Source of the DNA: Flemingiibacterium sp964430755
Lineage (GTDB): Bacteria; Bacillota; Clostridia; Oscillospirales; CAG-272
Assembly: GCA_964430755.1 (NCBI GenBank)
Contig: CAYSFT010000028.1
Location: 1-28,616, forward strand
DNA length: 28,616 nt
Reading direction: 5' to 3'
The position numbers were made by a program, and so were the translations under genes. Positions 1 to 7,471 of the stretch are shown piece after piece. The notes beneath the pieces are model-generated. The model was not told the DNA's origin. It did not search any database and saw nothing but the letters and a program-made list of their open reading frames with translations. Every line of letters starts with the position of its first letter. Position 1 is the stretch's first letter.

Positions 1-53
1 GCGCGACCTTGCCAAGGTCGAGGTGGCGGGTTCGAGCCCCGTAATCCGCTCCA
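1..53 (+). tRNA. tRNA-Gly(GCC), 3' part only
   Basis: The window begins inside this tRNA. An anticodon stem CGACC/GGTCG encloses the loop TTGCCAA, giving anticodon GCC (glycine). It is followed by a T arm (GCGGG, TTCGAGC, CCCGT), the 3' acceptor strand AATCCGC, discriminator T and an encoded CCA at 51-53. The D arm and 5' acceptor lie outside the window. Confidence 0.9.
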
Positions 54-76
54 TTTTTTTCGGTAACTCCGAAAAC

Positions 77-152
77 GGAAGCTTAGCTCAGCTGGGAGAG
101 CATCTGCCTTACAAGCAGAGGGTCACAGGTTCGAGCCCTGTAGCTTCCACCA
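77..152 (+). tRNA. tRNA-Val(TAC)
   Basis: A complete cloverleaf. The acceptor strands GGAAGCT (77-83) and AGCTTCC (142-148) pair fully. The anticodon stem TCTGC/GCAGA holds the loop CTTACAA, so the anticodon is TAC, reading GTA valine codons. The T arm has the GGTTCGAGCCC core, and CCA is encoded at 150-152. It lies 23 bases after tRNA-Gly, so the two are probably one transcript. Confidence 0.95.
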
Positions 153-154
153 CT

Positions 155-196
155 AAACGGTCTGAAGGCGAGCAGCTTTCGGCCGTTTTAATTTTT
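155..196 (+). terminator. Terminator-like hairpin after the tRNA pair
   Basis: AAACGG (155-160) pairs with CCGTTT (183-188), with a further G-U-rich helix inside, and is followed by TTTTAATTTTT. It probably ends the tRNA transcript. It also sits directly before the ClC gene, so that gene is read either by read-through or from a promoter I could not identify. Confidence 0.6.
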
Positions 197-220
197 ATCG
201 TTGAAAAGCAAGGTATTATA

Positions 221-1819
221 ATGAAATCTAAACATAATTCTTATTTTCTCAATCTGATCTTCCCTGCGTTCGTGTTCGGATCGATCACGGGAATCCTCAC
301 CGCTATTTTAATAACGCTCTACAAGCTCTGTGCAAAATATATCGTGCACTTTTCACAAGTCGGATATCATCATCTTCGCGAAAATATCATTTTTCTGCCT
401 GCCGTAATAGCCGTATTGTTCGGTGTCGCAATGCTCTTTGCTGTCTGTTATAAAAAAATCCCGAATCTTCAGGGCGGCGGTATACCAACCTCAATCGGAA
501 TTTTACGCGGTATAATAAGGTTCGATTGGCTTAAAAATCTAATCGGCGTTTTCTTCCTTTCGCTTGGTGCCTTTCTCATTGGTGTTCCGCTCGGAACTGA
601 AGGTCCTTCGGTGCAAATGGGTACTGCGATAGGCAGAGGAAGCATCGCCTGTCTCGCGAAAAAACGCATGGCATGGGATAGATATTCAATGACCGGCGGT
701 GCTTGTGCCGGCTTCTCGGTTGCAACCGGCGCACCGATATCGGGTATACTCTTCGGCATTGAAGAAGCACATCAACGAATCTCCCCTATGATTATTATTG
801 TCAGCGCAACATCGGTGATGTTTTCATACCTGACAACACAATTGATCGCGCCGATCCTTGGCGTCAGCGAAACACTTTTCCCCGAAATACAGCTCACTGT
901 TTTGAGCGTAAAAGACGTTTGGATTCCGCTTGTCATCGGTATCGCCGTTGGCTTTTTTGCAGTGGGATTTCTTAAATATTACCGTCTCATAAACAAATTC
1001 ATCACCAAAAGAGCGAAAAAAATTCCACACAGCATAAAAATATTCACTATCTTTCTCTTAACGCTCATCGCGGGACTCTTTTCCTATTCATTTGTTTCAA
1101 CAGGTCATGAGTTCATCCTCTCGCTCCTTAACGGAAAAACAGCGATTTATATGCTGATACTTTTACTTTTAGTGCGTTCAACCTTAACGCTCGCTTCAAA
1201 TGGTGCACGTATCACCGGCGGTATCTTCCTGCCGATCTTGGCGCTCGGCGCAGCCATATCCGCATTGCTTGCAGAATGTGCCGAAAATCTCCTCGGACTT
1301 AATGAAGAATATCACATGATCATTCTCGTTCTCGGCATCGGAGCCTGCATATCGGGAATGATGAAAATGCCGCTGACGGCGATAGTTTTTTCCGTTGAGG
1401 CACTGTCATGTCACGACAATATATTTTATGTTATCGTCGCCACAGCCACAGCGTTCATAATAACCGAAATTTTCGACGTTAAATCAATCAACGACAGCGT
1501 GCTTGATAATAACGTCAAACACCTGAACCGTGATAAAGAAATGATCGTTATTGATACGTTTGTCACAGTCAAGCCGGGGGCATTCGCCATCGGTAAACAG
1601 ATACGCGACATCTTCTGGCCTGCTAATCTTTTTGTTCTGTCAGTAAAACACAGTGAAAAGCAGGATGCGCAGGTTGATGAGCACGGCGGTAAAGCCATCC
1701 GCGAGGGTGACACACTTCATGTGCGTTATTCCACCTATGATGAGGCGCAAACCCGTTCGGAGCTTATCGCGATCGTCGGCGAGCAGGAATATGTCGAAGC
1801 CGAAACCGATATTATATAA
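221..1819 (+). CDS. ClC-family chloride channel / H+-Cl- antiporter with C-terminal TrkA-C domain
   Basis: A polytopic membrane protein of 532 residues, the usual size for a bacterial ClC plus a regulatory tail. The family exchanges Cl- for H+ or conducts Cl-. Visible signatures are the anion-site loop GGGIP (85-89), GTEGPS (125-130) with gating glutamate E127, the GIEEA pair E181/E182 that in exchangers supplies the internal proton glutamate, and MKMPLTAIVFSVE near the end of the membrane part. Residues from about 440 on resemble a TrkA-C (RCK_C) ligand-binding domain. The start at 221 was chosen because everything upstream in this frame is tRNA and terminator; AAGG lies about 8 bases before it. 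In many ClC proteins the first loop is GSGIP; here the serine is glycine. Ion selectivity and coupling are not decided by sequence alone. Confidence 0.9.
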   Translation: MKSKHNSYFLNLIFPAFVFGSITGILTAILITLYKLCAKYIVHFSQVGYHHLRENIIFLPAVIAVLFGVAMLFAVCYKKIPNLQGGGIPTSIGILRGIIRFDWLKNLIGVFFLSLGAFLIGVPLGTEGPSVQMGTAIGRGSIACLAKKRMAWDRYSMTGGACAGFSVATGAPISGILFGIEEAHQRISPMIIIVSATSVMFSYLTTQLIAPILGVSETLFPEIQLTVLSVKDVWIPLVIGIAVGFFAVGFLKYYRLINKFITKRAKKIPHSIKIFTIFLLTLIAGLFSYSFVSTGHEFILSLLNGKTAIYMLILLLLVRSTLTLASNGARITGGIFLPILALGAAISALLAECAENLLGLNEEYHMIILVLGIGACISGMMKMPLTAIVFSVEALSCHDNIFYVIVATATAFIITEIFDVKSINDSVLDNNVKHLNRDKEMIVIDTFVTVKPGAFAIGKQIRDIFWPANLFVLSVKHSEKQDAQVDEHGGKAIREGDTLHVRYSTYDEAQTRSELIAIVGEQEYVEAETDII

Positions 1820-1820
1820 C

Positions 1821-1866
1821 AAAAAACGGTTGTCCGCAAAATAGAGACGGACAGCCGCTTTTATTA
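1821..1866. terminator. Bidirectional terminator between ClC and the B6 unit
   Basis: CGGTTGTCCG (1827-1836) pairs with CGGACAGCCG (1848-1857), with one G-U pair. A run of A precedes the hairpin and CTTTTATTATTATT follows it, so it can stop transcription from both convergent sides. Confidence 0.85.
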
Positions 1867-2382
1867 TTATTTCACAATGTTGCTCTTAAGATTAAACCTA
1901 TCAAAAACAAAGCCGAGAACCACGAAAATCACCGCACTGGCAACAGCCTGGAGAACATTACCCCAAATCCACGCAAGCGGTGCCGCAAAGCTCTTTGCAA
2001 GAATGACATCATAAAGATAGTATCCGACGATGCAGACAACTCCTGCAGGAACAACCGCTGTAAGATTTCGCGCGCAGAGGATTTTTCTGCTTTTATATGT
2101 AAAGAACAACGCCATCGCTGCCTTAATAAGAGCCGTACCGGGCGTGTAAATGATGAAACCCGTCAGAGCATCAGCAAGTCCTGCGCCAATTGCACCGACC
2201 GCACAGGCGTACGGCATCGGCAGAAGCACAGCCGCAAGGTATATAAACGCATCACCGATATGAACATATCCACCGGCACCCAGCGGAATACGGGGAAGAT
2301 ACGCCGTTGCAACAAAAACGAGCGCGCAAAGCACAGCCGCAATCGTCATGAGACGTATATGGTTATTTTTCGAGTTTGACAT
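1867..2382 (-). CDS. ECF transporter S component, probably for vitamin B6
   Basis: A small hydrophobic protein of 171 residues with five or six membrane segments, the size and pattern of substrate-binding S components of energy-coupling-factor transporters. The segment GGYVHIGDAFIYLAAVLLP after the first helix is typical of a common ECF S subfamily. The start at 2382 is preferred over the in-frame ATG at 2388: GGAGG lies nine bases before the former and only about three before the latter. The gene overlaps the end of the pyridoxamine kinase gene by about 20 bases, which implies translational coupling and points to a pyridoxal, pyridoxine or pyridoxamine substrate (PdxU-like). No EcfA/EcfT genes are nearby, as expected for a group II system sharing a common energising module. 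The substrate is inferred from context, not read from residues. Confidence 0.8.
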   Translation of the reverse strand: MSNSKNNHIRLMTIAAVLCALVFVATAYLPRIPLGAGGYVHIGDAFIYLAAVLLPMPYACAVGAIGAGLADALTGFIIYTPGTALIKAAMALFFTYKSRKILCARNLTAVVPAGVVCIVGYYLYDVILAKSFAAPLAWIWGNVLQAVASAVIFVVLGFVFDRFNLKSNIVK

Positions 2383-3253
2383 TATCATCGTCCTCCTTCA
2401 TCAATCTGTATAGATTTTTTTCAAGCCGCAATCCCTCACGGCGAGGCGTGTCATAATTCGAAGTATCGGCAATCATCTCTGCGGTAACGCCGCCTGCAAA
2501 TTCAACAGCAGCGTGAAAATCCTCACCGTTAAGCATTGAGCCAAGCAGCACCGACGCAAAAAGATCACCGGTTCCCGGATATCCGTTTTTGATACGGTGA
2601 ATTATGTGCACGCTCTCACGCTCGGCAGAGTCCCTGTCATAAGAAAGCGTCGCAATACGTTCATCCAAAAGCTCAACACCCGTGAGCGCAAGCTTTTTAA
2701 CGCCGTAAACATCAGCAAGCTTTCGTCCAAGGCGTTCAGCCTCAAGAAGAGCCTCATCGGGAGAAAGCGTCGAAGTGTCGCGATAGTCCTCATCGCAGAG
2801 AAGATACGCCTCTGTGAGATTGGGCGTTATAATATCCGCCTTGTGGCAAAGCTCGCGCATACGCTGACACATCTCGGGCGTATACGTCTGATAAACCTTT
2901 CCGTCATCACCCATAACGGGATCAACAAGCACAAGTGAAGCACCGCCGAACATCTCAATCGCCTTTGTAACAGTGTCGATCTGCCCTGCACTGCCGAGAA
3001 AGCCGGTGTAAATAGCATCGAAACCGATTTTGAGCGACTTATAATGCTCAAGCGCAGGCATCATAGTGTCGGAAAGATCGGTGAAGGTCATATTGTAAAA
3101 GTCACCGGTGTGAGTTGAAAGAAGTGCAGTTGGGAGCGGAACGACCTGCATCCCCATAACCGAAAGAGCGGGGATGATGACAGTCAGCGCACACCGTCCG
3201 AAGGCAGACAGATCATGCACGGCAAGTATTCTTTTTGTATCGTCACGCTGCAT
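2363..3253 (-). CDS. Pyridoxal/pyridoxamine kinase (PdxY/PdxK-like)
   Basis: A cytoplasmic ribokinase-superfamily enzyme of 296 residues that phosphorylates B6 vitamers with ATP, making pyridoxal 5'-phosphate precursors. Seen: the start MQRDDTKRILAVHDLSAFGRCALT, the DPVMGDDG stretch at 111-118 typical of pyridoxal kinases, TPNLTEA at 143-149, and GTGD at 227-230 where D230 should be the catalytic base. GGAGG sits six bases before the ATG. It is the first gene of a two-gene unit with the ECF S component, so uptake and trapping by phosphorylation are encoded together. The upstream promoter is at 3288-3316. It could be named pdxK or pdxY; the two are not separable by eye. Confidence 0.92.
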   Translation of the reverse strand: MQRDDTKRILAVHDLSAFGRCALTVIIPALSVMGMQVVPLPTALLSTHTGDFYNMTFTDLSDTMMPALEHYKSLKIGFDAIYTGFLGSAGQIDTVTKAIEMFGGASLVLVDPVMGDDGKVYQTYTPEMCQRMRELCHKADIITPNLTEAYLLCDEDYRDTSTLSPDEALLEAERLGRKLADVYGVKKLALTGVELLDERIATLSYDRDSAERESVHIIHRIKNGYPGTGDLFASVLLGSMLNGEDFHAAVEFAGGVTAEMIADTSNYDTPRREGLRLEKNLYRLMKEDDDNVKLEK

Positions 3254-3287
3254 GACGCACCTCCGAAATCAAATTTATCATAATACT

Positions 3288-3316
3288 ATTATACTACAAA
3301 ATTTTCACGTATGCAA
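3288..3316 (-). promoter_or_regulatory. Sigma-A promoter for the B6 unit
   Basis: On the minus strand: -35 TTGCAT (3311-3316), a 17-base spacer, and -10 TATAAT (3288-3293). It lies about 35 bases before the kinase start. Confidence 0.7.
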
Positions 3317-3410
3317 TACGCACATGAAATAAAAACGAAAGTTATACACGGCGTAAAATTAGCAGAATTTCACCGCGAACAAGTGCGGCTCATATGCAAC
3401 TGCGCCAAAA

Positions 3411-3545
3411 AGAAGCAATGAAGCCACTGCGCCGCCGACGAAGTTGGCGGCGGACGAACAGTCACCGCTAACAAAGCGAATCCGAAGCCGTTCGTCCTGC
3501 CAGCTTCGCCGGCATCCGTGGCTTCATTATTTCTTTGCTGGCTCA
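3411..3545. repeat. Family-2 intergenic repeat, palindromic copy
   Basis: A long imperfect palindrome. Outer arms AATGAAGCCAC (3417-3427) and GTGGCTTCATT (3518-3528) are exact complements. Inside are GCCGCC/GGCGGC and TGCC/GGCA hairpins. The left half is the complement of the sequence at about 26950-27000, and the right half matches 26868-26905. It is non-coding on both strands as far as I can see. Confidence 0.75.
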
Positions 3546-3554
3546 AAGTTACTC

Positions 3555-3605
3555 AAAGCCTTCCCTTGGGGGAAGGTGTCGAACGCAGTGAGACGGAAGA
3601 GGGCA
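3555..3605 (+). repeat. Family-1 intergenic repeat, copy A
   Basis: AAAGCCTTCCC, a G/C palindrome around TTGGGGGAAGG, a short variable part with GAACGCAGTGAGAC, then a GAGGGC end. The same layout recurs at six other places in this window. Confidence 0.8.
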
Positions 3606-3609
3606 AACT

Positions 3610-3695
3610 CTCAACTCCGCCTGACGGCTTCGGATTCGCTTTGTTGGCTATAACCGTTTCTCCGCCGCCAACTGCGTCGGCGGCTCAGTCGCTTA
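3610..3695 (+). repeat. Family-2 intergenic repeat, second copy
   Basis: CAACTCCGCCTGACGGCTTCGG, then GATTCGCTTTGTTGGC, then a GCCGCC/GGCGGC hairpin. It is nearly the same as the units at 26803-27031 and directly follows repeat copy A. Confidence 0.75.
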
Positions 3696-3725
3696 TTTGA
3701 TAGAAAAAAGTGTGTACTGCGCTTC

Positions 3726-3774
3726 ACACAAAAAGCCACCCGTTCGTGAGCATTTCACATAAACAGGTGACTTT
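3726..3774 (-). terminator. Terminator of the membrane pyrophosphatase gene
   Basis: Read on the minus strand, a 13-pair stem AAAGTCACCTGTT / AACGGGTGGCTTT (3762-3774 with 3732-3744, including G-U pairs) is followed by a T run. It begins eight bases after the stop codon. Confidence 0.85.
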
Positions 3775-3781
3775 CGTTAGA

Positions 3782-5869
3782 TTATAAAATCGAGAAGTTT
3801 ACAATAAGTGCCGCGAATACGATGGATATCATCGAAAGCAACTTGATGAGAATGTTGATGGACGGACCTGCTGTGTCCTTGAACGGGTCACCGACAGTGT
3901 CGCCAACAACCGCCGCTTTGTGACAGTCAGAACCCTTACCGCCGTGATTACCGCCCTCGATGTATTTCTTCGCATTGTCCCATGCGCCGCCCGAGTTTGA
4001 CATATAAACAGCCATCAAAAAGCCCGTTACAGTCGCACCTGCAAGCATACCGACAACGCCCGTACAGCCGAGTATCATTCCGACAATGATCGGTACGACA
4101 ACCGCAACGATGGTCGGAAGCACCATCTCACGAAGACTTGCCTTGGTGCAAAGGTCAACGCATTTTGCATAATCGGGATCTGCCTTGCCGTCCATGAGTC
4201 CCGTGATTTCACGGAATTGACGGCGCACCTCTTTAACGACACTCTGTGCCGCTCTTCCGACAGAATTCATAGTGAGTGCCGCAAAAACGAACGGCAGACA
4301 CGCGCCGATAAACAAACCGATCAGAACCGTGGGATTCGTGATATTGAGATTCGCAATCTTTTCAGCACCGCCCTCAATCGTGTTGATTTTATCTATGTAA
4401 GACGCCATCAGCGCAAGTGCGGTCAACGCCGCAGAACCTATCGCAAAGCCTTTACCGGTTGCCGCAGTGGTGTTGCCGAGCGAGTCAAGCGCATCTGTAC
4501 GCTCGCGCACCTTTTCGTCAAGACCTGCCATCTGCGCAATACCGCCTGCGTTATCGGCGATAGGACCGTAAGCATCGGTTGCAAGCGTGATACCGAGGGT
4601 GGAAAGCATACCGACCGCTGCGAGAGCGATACCGTAAAGTCCGCGAGAAGCATCACTTGCACCGCCCGAAACGAAGTATGCAACGAGTATGCAAACCGAA
4701 ACAATAATTATCGGAAGAAGTGTTGAGAGCATACCAACAGACAAACCGCCGATGATGATCGTGGCAGTACCCGTTTCACTTGTCGCGGCGAGATTTTTTG
4801 TCGGCTTATAGCTGTCCGAGGTGTAATACTCGGTTGCACGTCCAATCAGAACGCCGCCGACAAGACCTGCGAAAATCGCAAAATAGATCGGCCAATAATC
4901 CTTTCCGAGCACAAACCACACAAGCGGGAACGAGGCTATCGCAATAACGACCGCCGAGAAGTTTGTACCGCGCGAAAGTGCACCAAGAAGCTGCTTCTGT
5001 GTTGCACCCTCTTTAGTTTTAACGAAAAATGTACCAACTATCGAGCAAACGATACCGAGCGCGGCTATAAGCAGCGGAAGCGCCATCGCGGAAAAGCCGT
5101 GGAACGCCGCAACACCGAGTGCACACGCGGAAATGACCGAACCAACGTAAGATTCATAAAGATCGGCGCCCATACCTGCAACGTCACCGACATTATCGCC
5201 TACGTTATCGGCAATTACAGCAGGATTTCGGGGATCGTCCTCGGGTATACCTGCTTCGACCTTACCAACAAGGTCAGCACCAACGTCCGCCGCCTTGGTG
5301 AAGATACCGCCGCCGACACGTGCAAAGAGTGCCATTGACGATGCACCCATACCGAATGTCAGCATTGCGCTTGTGATTGCTTCTGCCTCAAGAGCGAACA
5401 CGAACTTCAGCAGGAAAAACCAAATCGAAATATCGAGCAGTCCGAGTCCGACAACGGTGAAGCCCATAACGCTTCCGGCTGAAAATGCAACACGGAGTCC
5501 GCGGTTAAGCTCATCGCGGCAGGCATTAGCACATCTCGCATTTGAAAGAGTGGCGATTTTCATGCCGACAAAGCCCGAAAGCGCCGAAAAGACGCCGCCG
5601 GTTAAAAATGCAAACGGCACAAACGGGGTGATCATCTTCATAATCGCCATCACGCCGAGCAGGACAAACATAACGCCGAAGAAAACGGCGACGATACGGT
5701 ACTGGCGTTTAAGATACGCATTTGCACCCTTTCGGATGGATTCGGATATCTTCTTCATTAAGTCAGTGCCTTCGGGGAATTTCATAACCTTAAACGCTAA
5801 GAACAGCGCAAAAAGCAACGCAAGCACCGCGCTCGCAAAGGTCAAGCAAACAACTAATTTTTCGTTCAT
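3782..5869 (-). CDS. hppA: K+-dependent membrane-bound ion-translocating pyrophosphatase
   Basis: An integral membrane enzyme that couples hydrolysis of pyrophosphate to export of H+ or Na+. The 695-residue protein has about 16 hydrophobic segments, normal for the family. The substrate site is plain: DVGADLVGKVE at 195-205, DDPRNPAVIADNVGDNVGD at 211-229, and a matching acidic block near the C terminus (DTVGDPFKDTAGPS). GNTTAATGKG has Ala469 and Gly472 where potassium-independent enzymes have Lys and Thr, so K+ dependence is predicted. H+ versus Na+ cannot be called. The start at 5869 is chosen because GAGGAGAG lies seven bases upstream; the longer reading from 5914 has no such site. It is monocistronic, with its own terminator, and a soluble pyrophosphatase is encoded 1.6 kb away. 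Confidence 0.95.
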   Translation of the reverse strand: MNEKLVVCLTFASAVLALLFALFLAFKVMKFPEGTDLMKKISESIRKGANAYLKRQYRIVAVFFGVMFVLLGVMAIMKMITPFVPFAFLTGGVFSALSGFVGMKIATLSNARCANACRDELNRGLRVAFSAGSVMGFTVVGLGLLDISIWFFLLKFVFALEAEAITSAMLTFGMGASSMALFARVGGGIFTKAADVGADLVGKVEAGIPEDDPRNPAVIADNVGDNVGDVAGMGADLYESYVGSVISACALGVAAFHGFSAMALPLLIAALGIVCSIVGTFFVKTKEGATQKQLLGALSRGTNFSAVVIAIASFPLVWFVLGKDYWPIYFAIFAGLVGGVLIGRATEYYTSDSYKPTKNLAATSETGTATIIIGGLSVGMLSTLLPIIIVSVCILVAYFVSGGASDASRGLYGIALAAVGMLSTLGITLATDAYGPIADNAGGIAQMAGLDEKVRERTDALDSLGNTTAATGKGFAIGSAALTALALMASYIDKINTIEGGAEKIANLNITNPTVLIGLFIGACLPFVFAALTMNSVGRAAQSVVKEVRRQFREITGLMDGKADPDYAKCVDLCTKASLREMVLPTIVAVVVPIIVGMILGCTGVVGMLAGATVTGFLMAVYMSNSGGAWDNAKKYIEGGNHGGKGSDCHKAAVVGDTVGDPFKDTAGPSINILIKLLSMISIVFAALIVNFSIL

Positions 5870-5965
5870 TTCTGTTCTCTCCTCTAAACAGTCTGCAATG
5901 TTACATTTTGGCAATTTTCACGTTATAAAGTGCAAAAATGTTACAAAACGCAAAGATTGACAAAA

Positions 5966-5994
5966 ATTATGCAAACTTCTTCATAAATTCACAA
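5966..5994 (-). promoter_or_regulatory. Possible promoter for hppA
   Basis: Minus strand: -35 TTGTGA (5989-5994), a 17-base spacer, -10 CATAAT (5966-5971). It would give a leader of roughly 90 bases. Both boxes deviate from consensus. Confidence 0.4.
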
Positions 5995-6012
5995 TTTTCA
6001 CTGTAAACTAAT

Positions 6013-6048
6013 GTATCGGAGACATGGACAAAACCACATCCCCGATAC
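6013..6048 (-). terminator. Hairpin after rpsR, possible terminator
   Basis: GTATCGG (6013-6019) pairs with CCGATAC (6042-6048), and the helix extends inwards with G-U pairs. On the minus strand it is not followed by a good T run, so termination may be weak or factor-dependent. Confidence 0.4.
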
Positions 6049-6085
6049 TCGGTCAAATATTTGTTTTTTGCCTTAAAGCGCGAAA

Positions 6086-6349
6086 TTAGTCGCTGATATA
6101 AGGCAGGAGTGCAACGTGACGTGCACGCTTGATAGCACTGGTCAGCTGACGCTGATGCTTTGCGCAGGTACCGGAAATTCTTCTGGGAAGAATCTTTGCA
6201 CGCTCGCTGATATACTTGCGAAGTCTCGCGGTATCCTTGTAATCGATCTCGTCGATCTTATCTGCGCAGAACTGGCAGACCTTCTTCTTTCTGCGCATAC
6301 CTGCACGGAAAGGCTTAGAAGCGTCTCTTTCGGTTCTCTCTCTATCCAT
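6086..6349 (-). CDS. rpsR: Ribosomal protein bS18 (zinc-binding form)
   Basis: A small-subunit protein of 87 residues that binds 16S rRNA with bS6 on the platform. The core KIDEIDYKDTARLRKYISERAKILPRR is unmistakable. C25, C28, C62 and H65 form a CxxC...CxxH pattern, the zinc-ribbon (C+) version of S18 found in many Clostridia. GGAGG lies before the ATG. It is the last gene of rpsF-ssb-rpsR, 24 bases after ssb. Confidence 0.97.
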   Translation of the reverse strand: MDRERTERDASKPFRAGMRRKKKVCQFCADKIDEIDYKDTARLRKYISERAKILPRRISGTCAKHQRQLTSAIKRARHVALLPYISD

Positions 6350-6373
6350 TTTATGAAACCTCCTTTATTAATA

Positions 6374-6871
6374 TCAGAACGGCAGTTCGTCGTCACCCTC
6401 AAGTGTTTCAAACTGGGGTGCTGCGCCGCCCTGTGATGCCGGAGCCTGTCCGGCCGGTGTTGAGTACGGCATATCGCTGTAAGCGGAGGGCATATAACCC
6501 GCTCCGCCGTTTGTCGGACCTTCACCCTTGGCATCAACAAAGTTTATTTCGTCAGCAACAACATCTGTTGAATACTGCTTATTTCCTTGCTGATCATTCC
6601 AAGTGCGAGTCTGAATCGAACCGACAACACAAATAGAGGAACCCTTCTGGAAATAGCGGCAAACAAACTCAGCCTGCTGACGCCATGCCGTTACACGGAT
6701 GAAATCTGCCTGAGGCTGACCGTTCTGTCCGTCCTCGCTTCTTGAAGCAAAACGACGGTTAACAGCGATGGTAAAGCTTGTTACCATTACTCCGGTGGGA
6801 GTCTGGCGAAGCTCGGGAGTCGCAGTAAGGCGGCCACCGAGAATGACTTTGTTAAAATTGAAGTTTGCCAT
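6374..6871 (-). CDS. ssb: Single-stranded DNA-binding protein
   Basis: Binds and protects single-stranded DNA in replication, repair and recombination, usually as a tetramer. The OB fold is seen in residues 1-110 (NKVILGGRLTATPELR, VMVTSFTIAVNR, ADFIRVTAWRQQAEFVCRYF). A flexible Gly/Ala/Gln/Pro-rich linker follows, then the acidic tip DDELPF through which SSB recruits partner proteins. At 165 residues it is the usual length. It lies between rpsF and rpsR in the conserved order, preceded by GGAGG. Confidence 0.97.
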   Translation of the reverse strand: MANFNFNKVILGGRLTATPELRQTPTGVMVTSFTIAVNRRFASRSEDGQNGQPQADFIRVTAWRQQAEFVCRYFQKGSSICVVGSIQTRTWNDQQGNKQYSTDVVADEINFVDAKGEGPTNGGAGYMPSAYSDMPYSTPAGQAPASQGGAAPQFETLEGDDELPF

Positions 6872-6898
6872 TGTCCTTATCCTCCATTATGTTTTTGA

Positions 6899-7261
6899 TT
6901 ATTCAGCGTCTGCAGCGGGAGCTGTTGCTTCTTCGGCAGGAGCAGCGGCAGCCTTCTTTGCGAGTTTCTTCTCGTCATGCTTGATAACGATCGAACGCAT
7001 GATGCCGTCTGTAATGCCGAATACACGCTCAAGCTCGAGCGGAAGAGTGGGAGCGCTCTTGAAGTTTACAAGAACGTAATAACCCTCGGTCAGATCGTTG
7101 ATCGGATATGCGAGCTTGCGCTTACCCCATTCATCAACAGACTCGATGGTACCATTGGCAGCGATAAGACCGGTGAACTTGTCAACCAGTGCCTTCACGC
7201 CCTCCTCACCCTGCTGTACATCAACGATAAACAGAGTTTCGTAGGATGAAATCTTATCCAT
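6899..7261 (-). CDS. rpsF: Ribosomal protein bS6
   Basis: A 120-residue small-subunit protein that pairs with bS18 on the 30S platform. The N-terminal ISSYETLFIVDVQQGEEGVKALVDKF and the WGKRKLAYPINDLTEGYYVLVNF block are diagnostic. The tail after about residue 100 is rich in Ala, Glu and Pro, as in many clostridial S6 proteins. The start at 7261 is chosen because GAGGAGG lies nine bases upstream; a longer reading from 7285 would run through that site. It is first in the operon, after a consensus promoter and a structured leader. Confidence 0.96.
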   Translation of the reverse strand: MDKISSYETLFIVDVQQGEEGVKALVDKFTGLIAANGTIESVDEWGKRKLAYPINDLTEGYYVLVNFKSAPTLPLELERVFGITDGIMRSIVIKHDEKKLAKKAAAAPAEEATAPAADAE

Positions 7262-7288
7262 TGTGTTACACCTCCTCATGGACATTAG

Positions 7289-7317
7289 ACCGAACGCCTC
7301 AAAAATTTGCGTCCGGT
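7289..7317 (-). promoter_or_regulatory. Hairpin in the rpsF leader, candidate bS6:bS18 autoregulatory element
   Basis: On the minus-strand RNA, ACCGGACGC (7317-7309) pairs with GCGUUCGGU (7297-7289) over nine pairs, one of them G-U. The same pairing on the plus strand has an A-C mismatch, which suggests selection on the mRNA sense. It ends about a dozen bases before the GAGGAGG site of rpsF. Leaders of rpsF often carry an RNA that binds the S6:S18 pair; a CCG is present here, but I cannot confirm the exact motif. Confidence 0.5.
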
Positions 7318-7366
7318 AAGGAGAGAATACTTATGCAAGGGCATAAATATCCCATACCAGGACAGT

Positions 7367-7395
7367 ATTATACCACACAAAAAAGAAATTGTCAA
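7367..7395 (-). promoter_or_regulatory. Consensus sigma-A promoter of rpsF-ssb-rpsR
   Basis: Minus strand: a perfect -35 TTGACA (7390-7395), exactly 17 bases, and a perfect -10 TATAAT (7367-7372). The leader to the rpsF start is about 100 bases. Confidence 0.9.
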
Positions 7396-7423
7396 GGGTT
7401 TTCCATAATTTTTTTATATTACC

Positions 7424-7463
7424 GAACAAAAAAACGACTGTACACGTTCTTTGCATACAGTCG
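7424..7463 (-). terminator. Terminator of the soluble pyrophosphatase gene
   Basis: CGACTGTA (7435-7442) pairs exactly with TACAGTCG (7456-7463). On the minus strand seven T follow. Confidence 0.88.
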
Positions 7464-7471
7464 GAGATATT

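Noticed and set aside
23..220. N-terminal extension of the ClC frame
   Set aside because: The extra 66 codons run through two tRNAs and a terminator. The real start is at 221.
217..222. TATAAT just before the ClC start as a promoter
   Set aside because: It overlaps the start codon, so the transcript would begin inside the gene, and no -35 box is at the right distance.
3444..3700. Two open frames over the repeats after the B6 unit
   Set aside because: Both lie within family-1 and family-2 repeats, lack ribosome sites and resemble no protein family.
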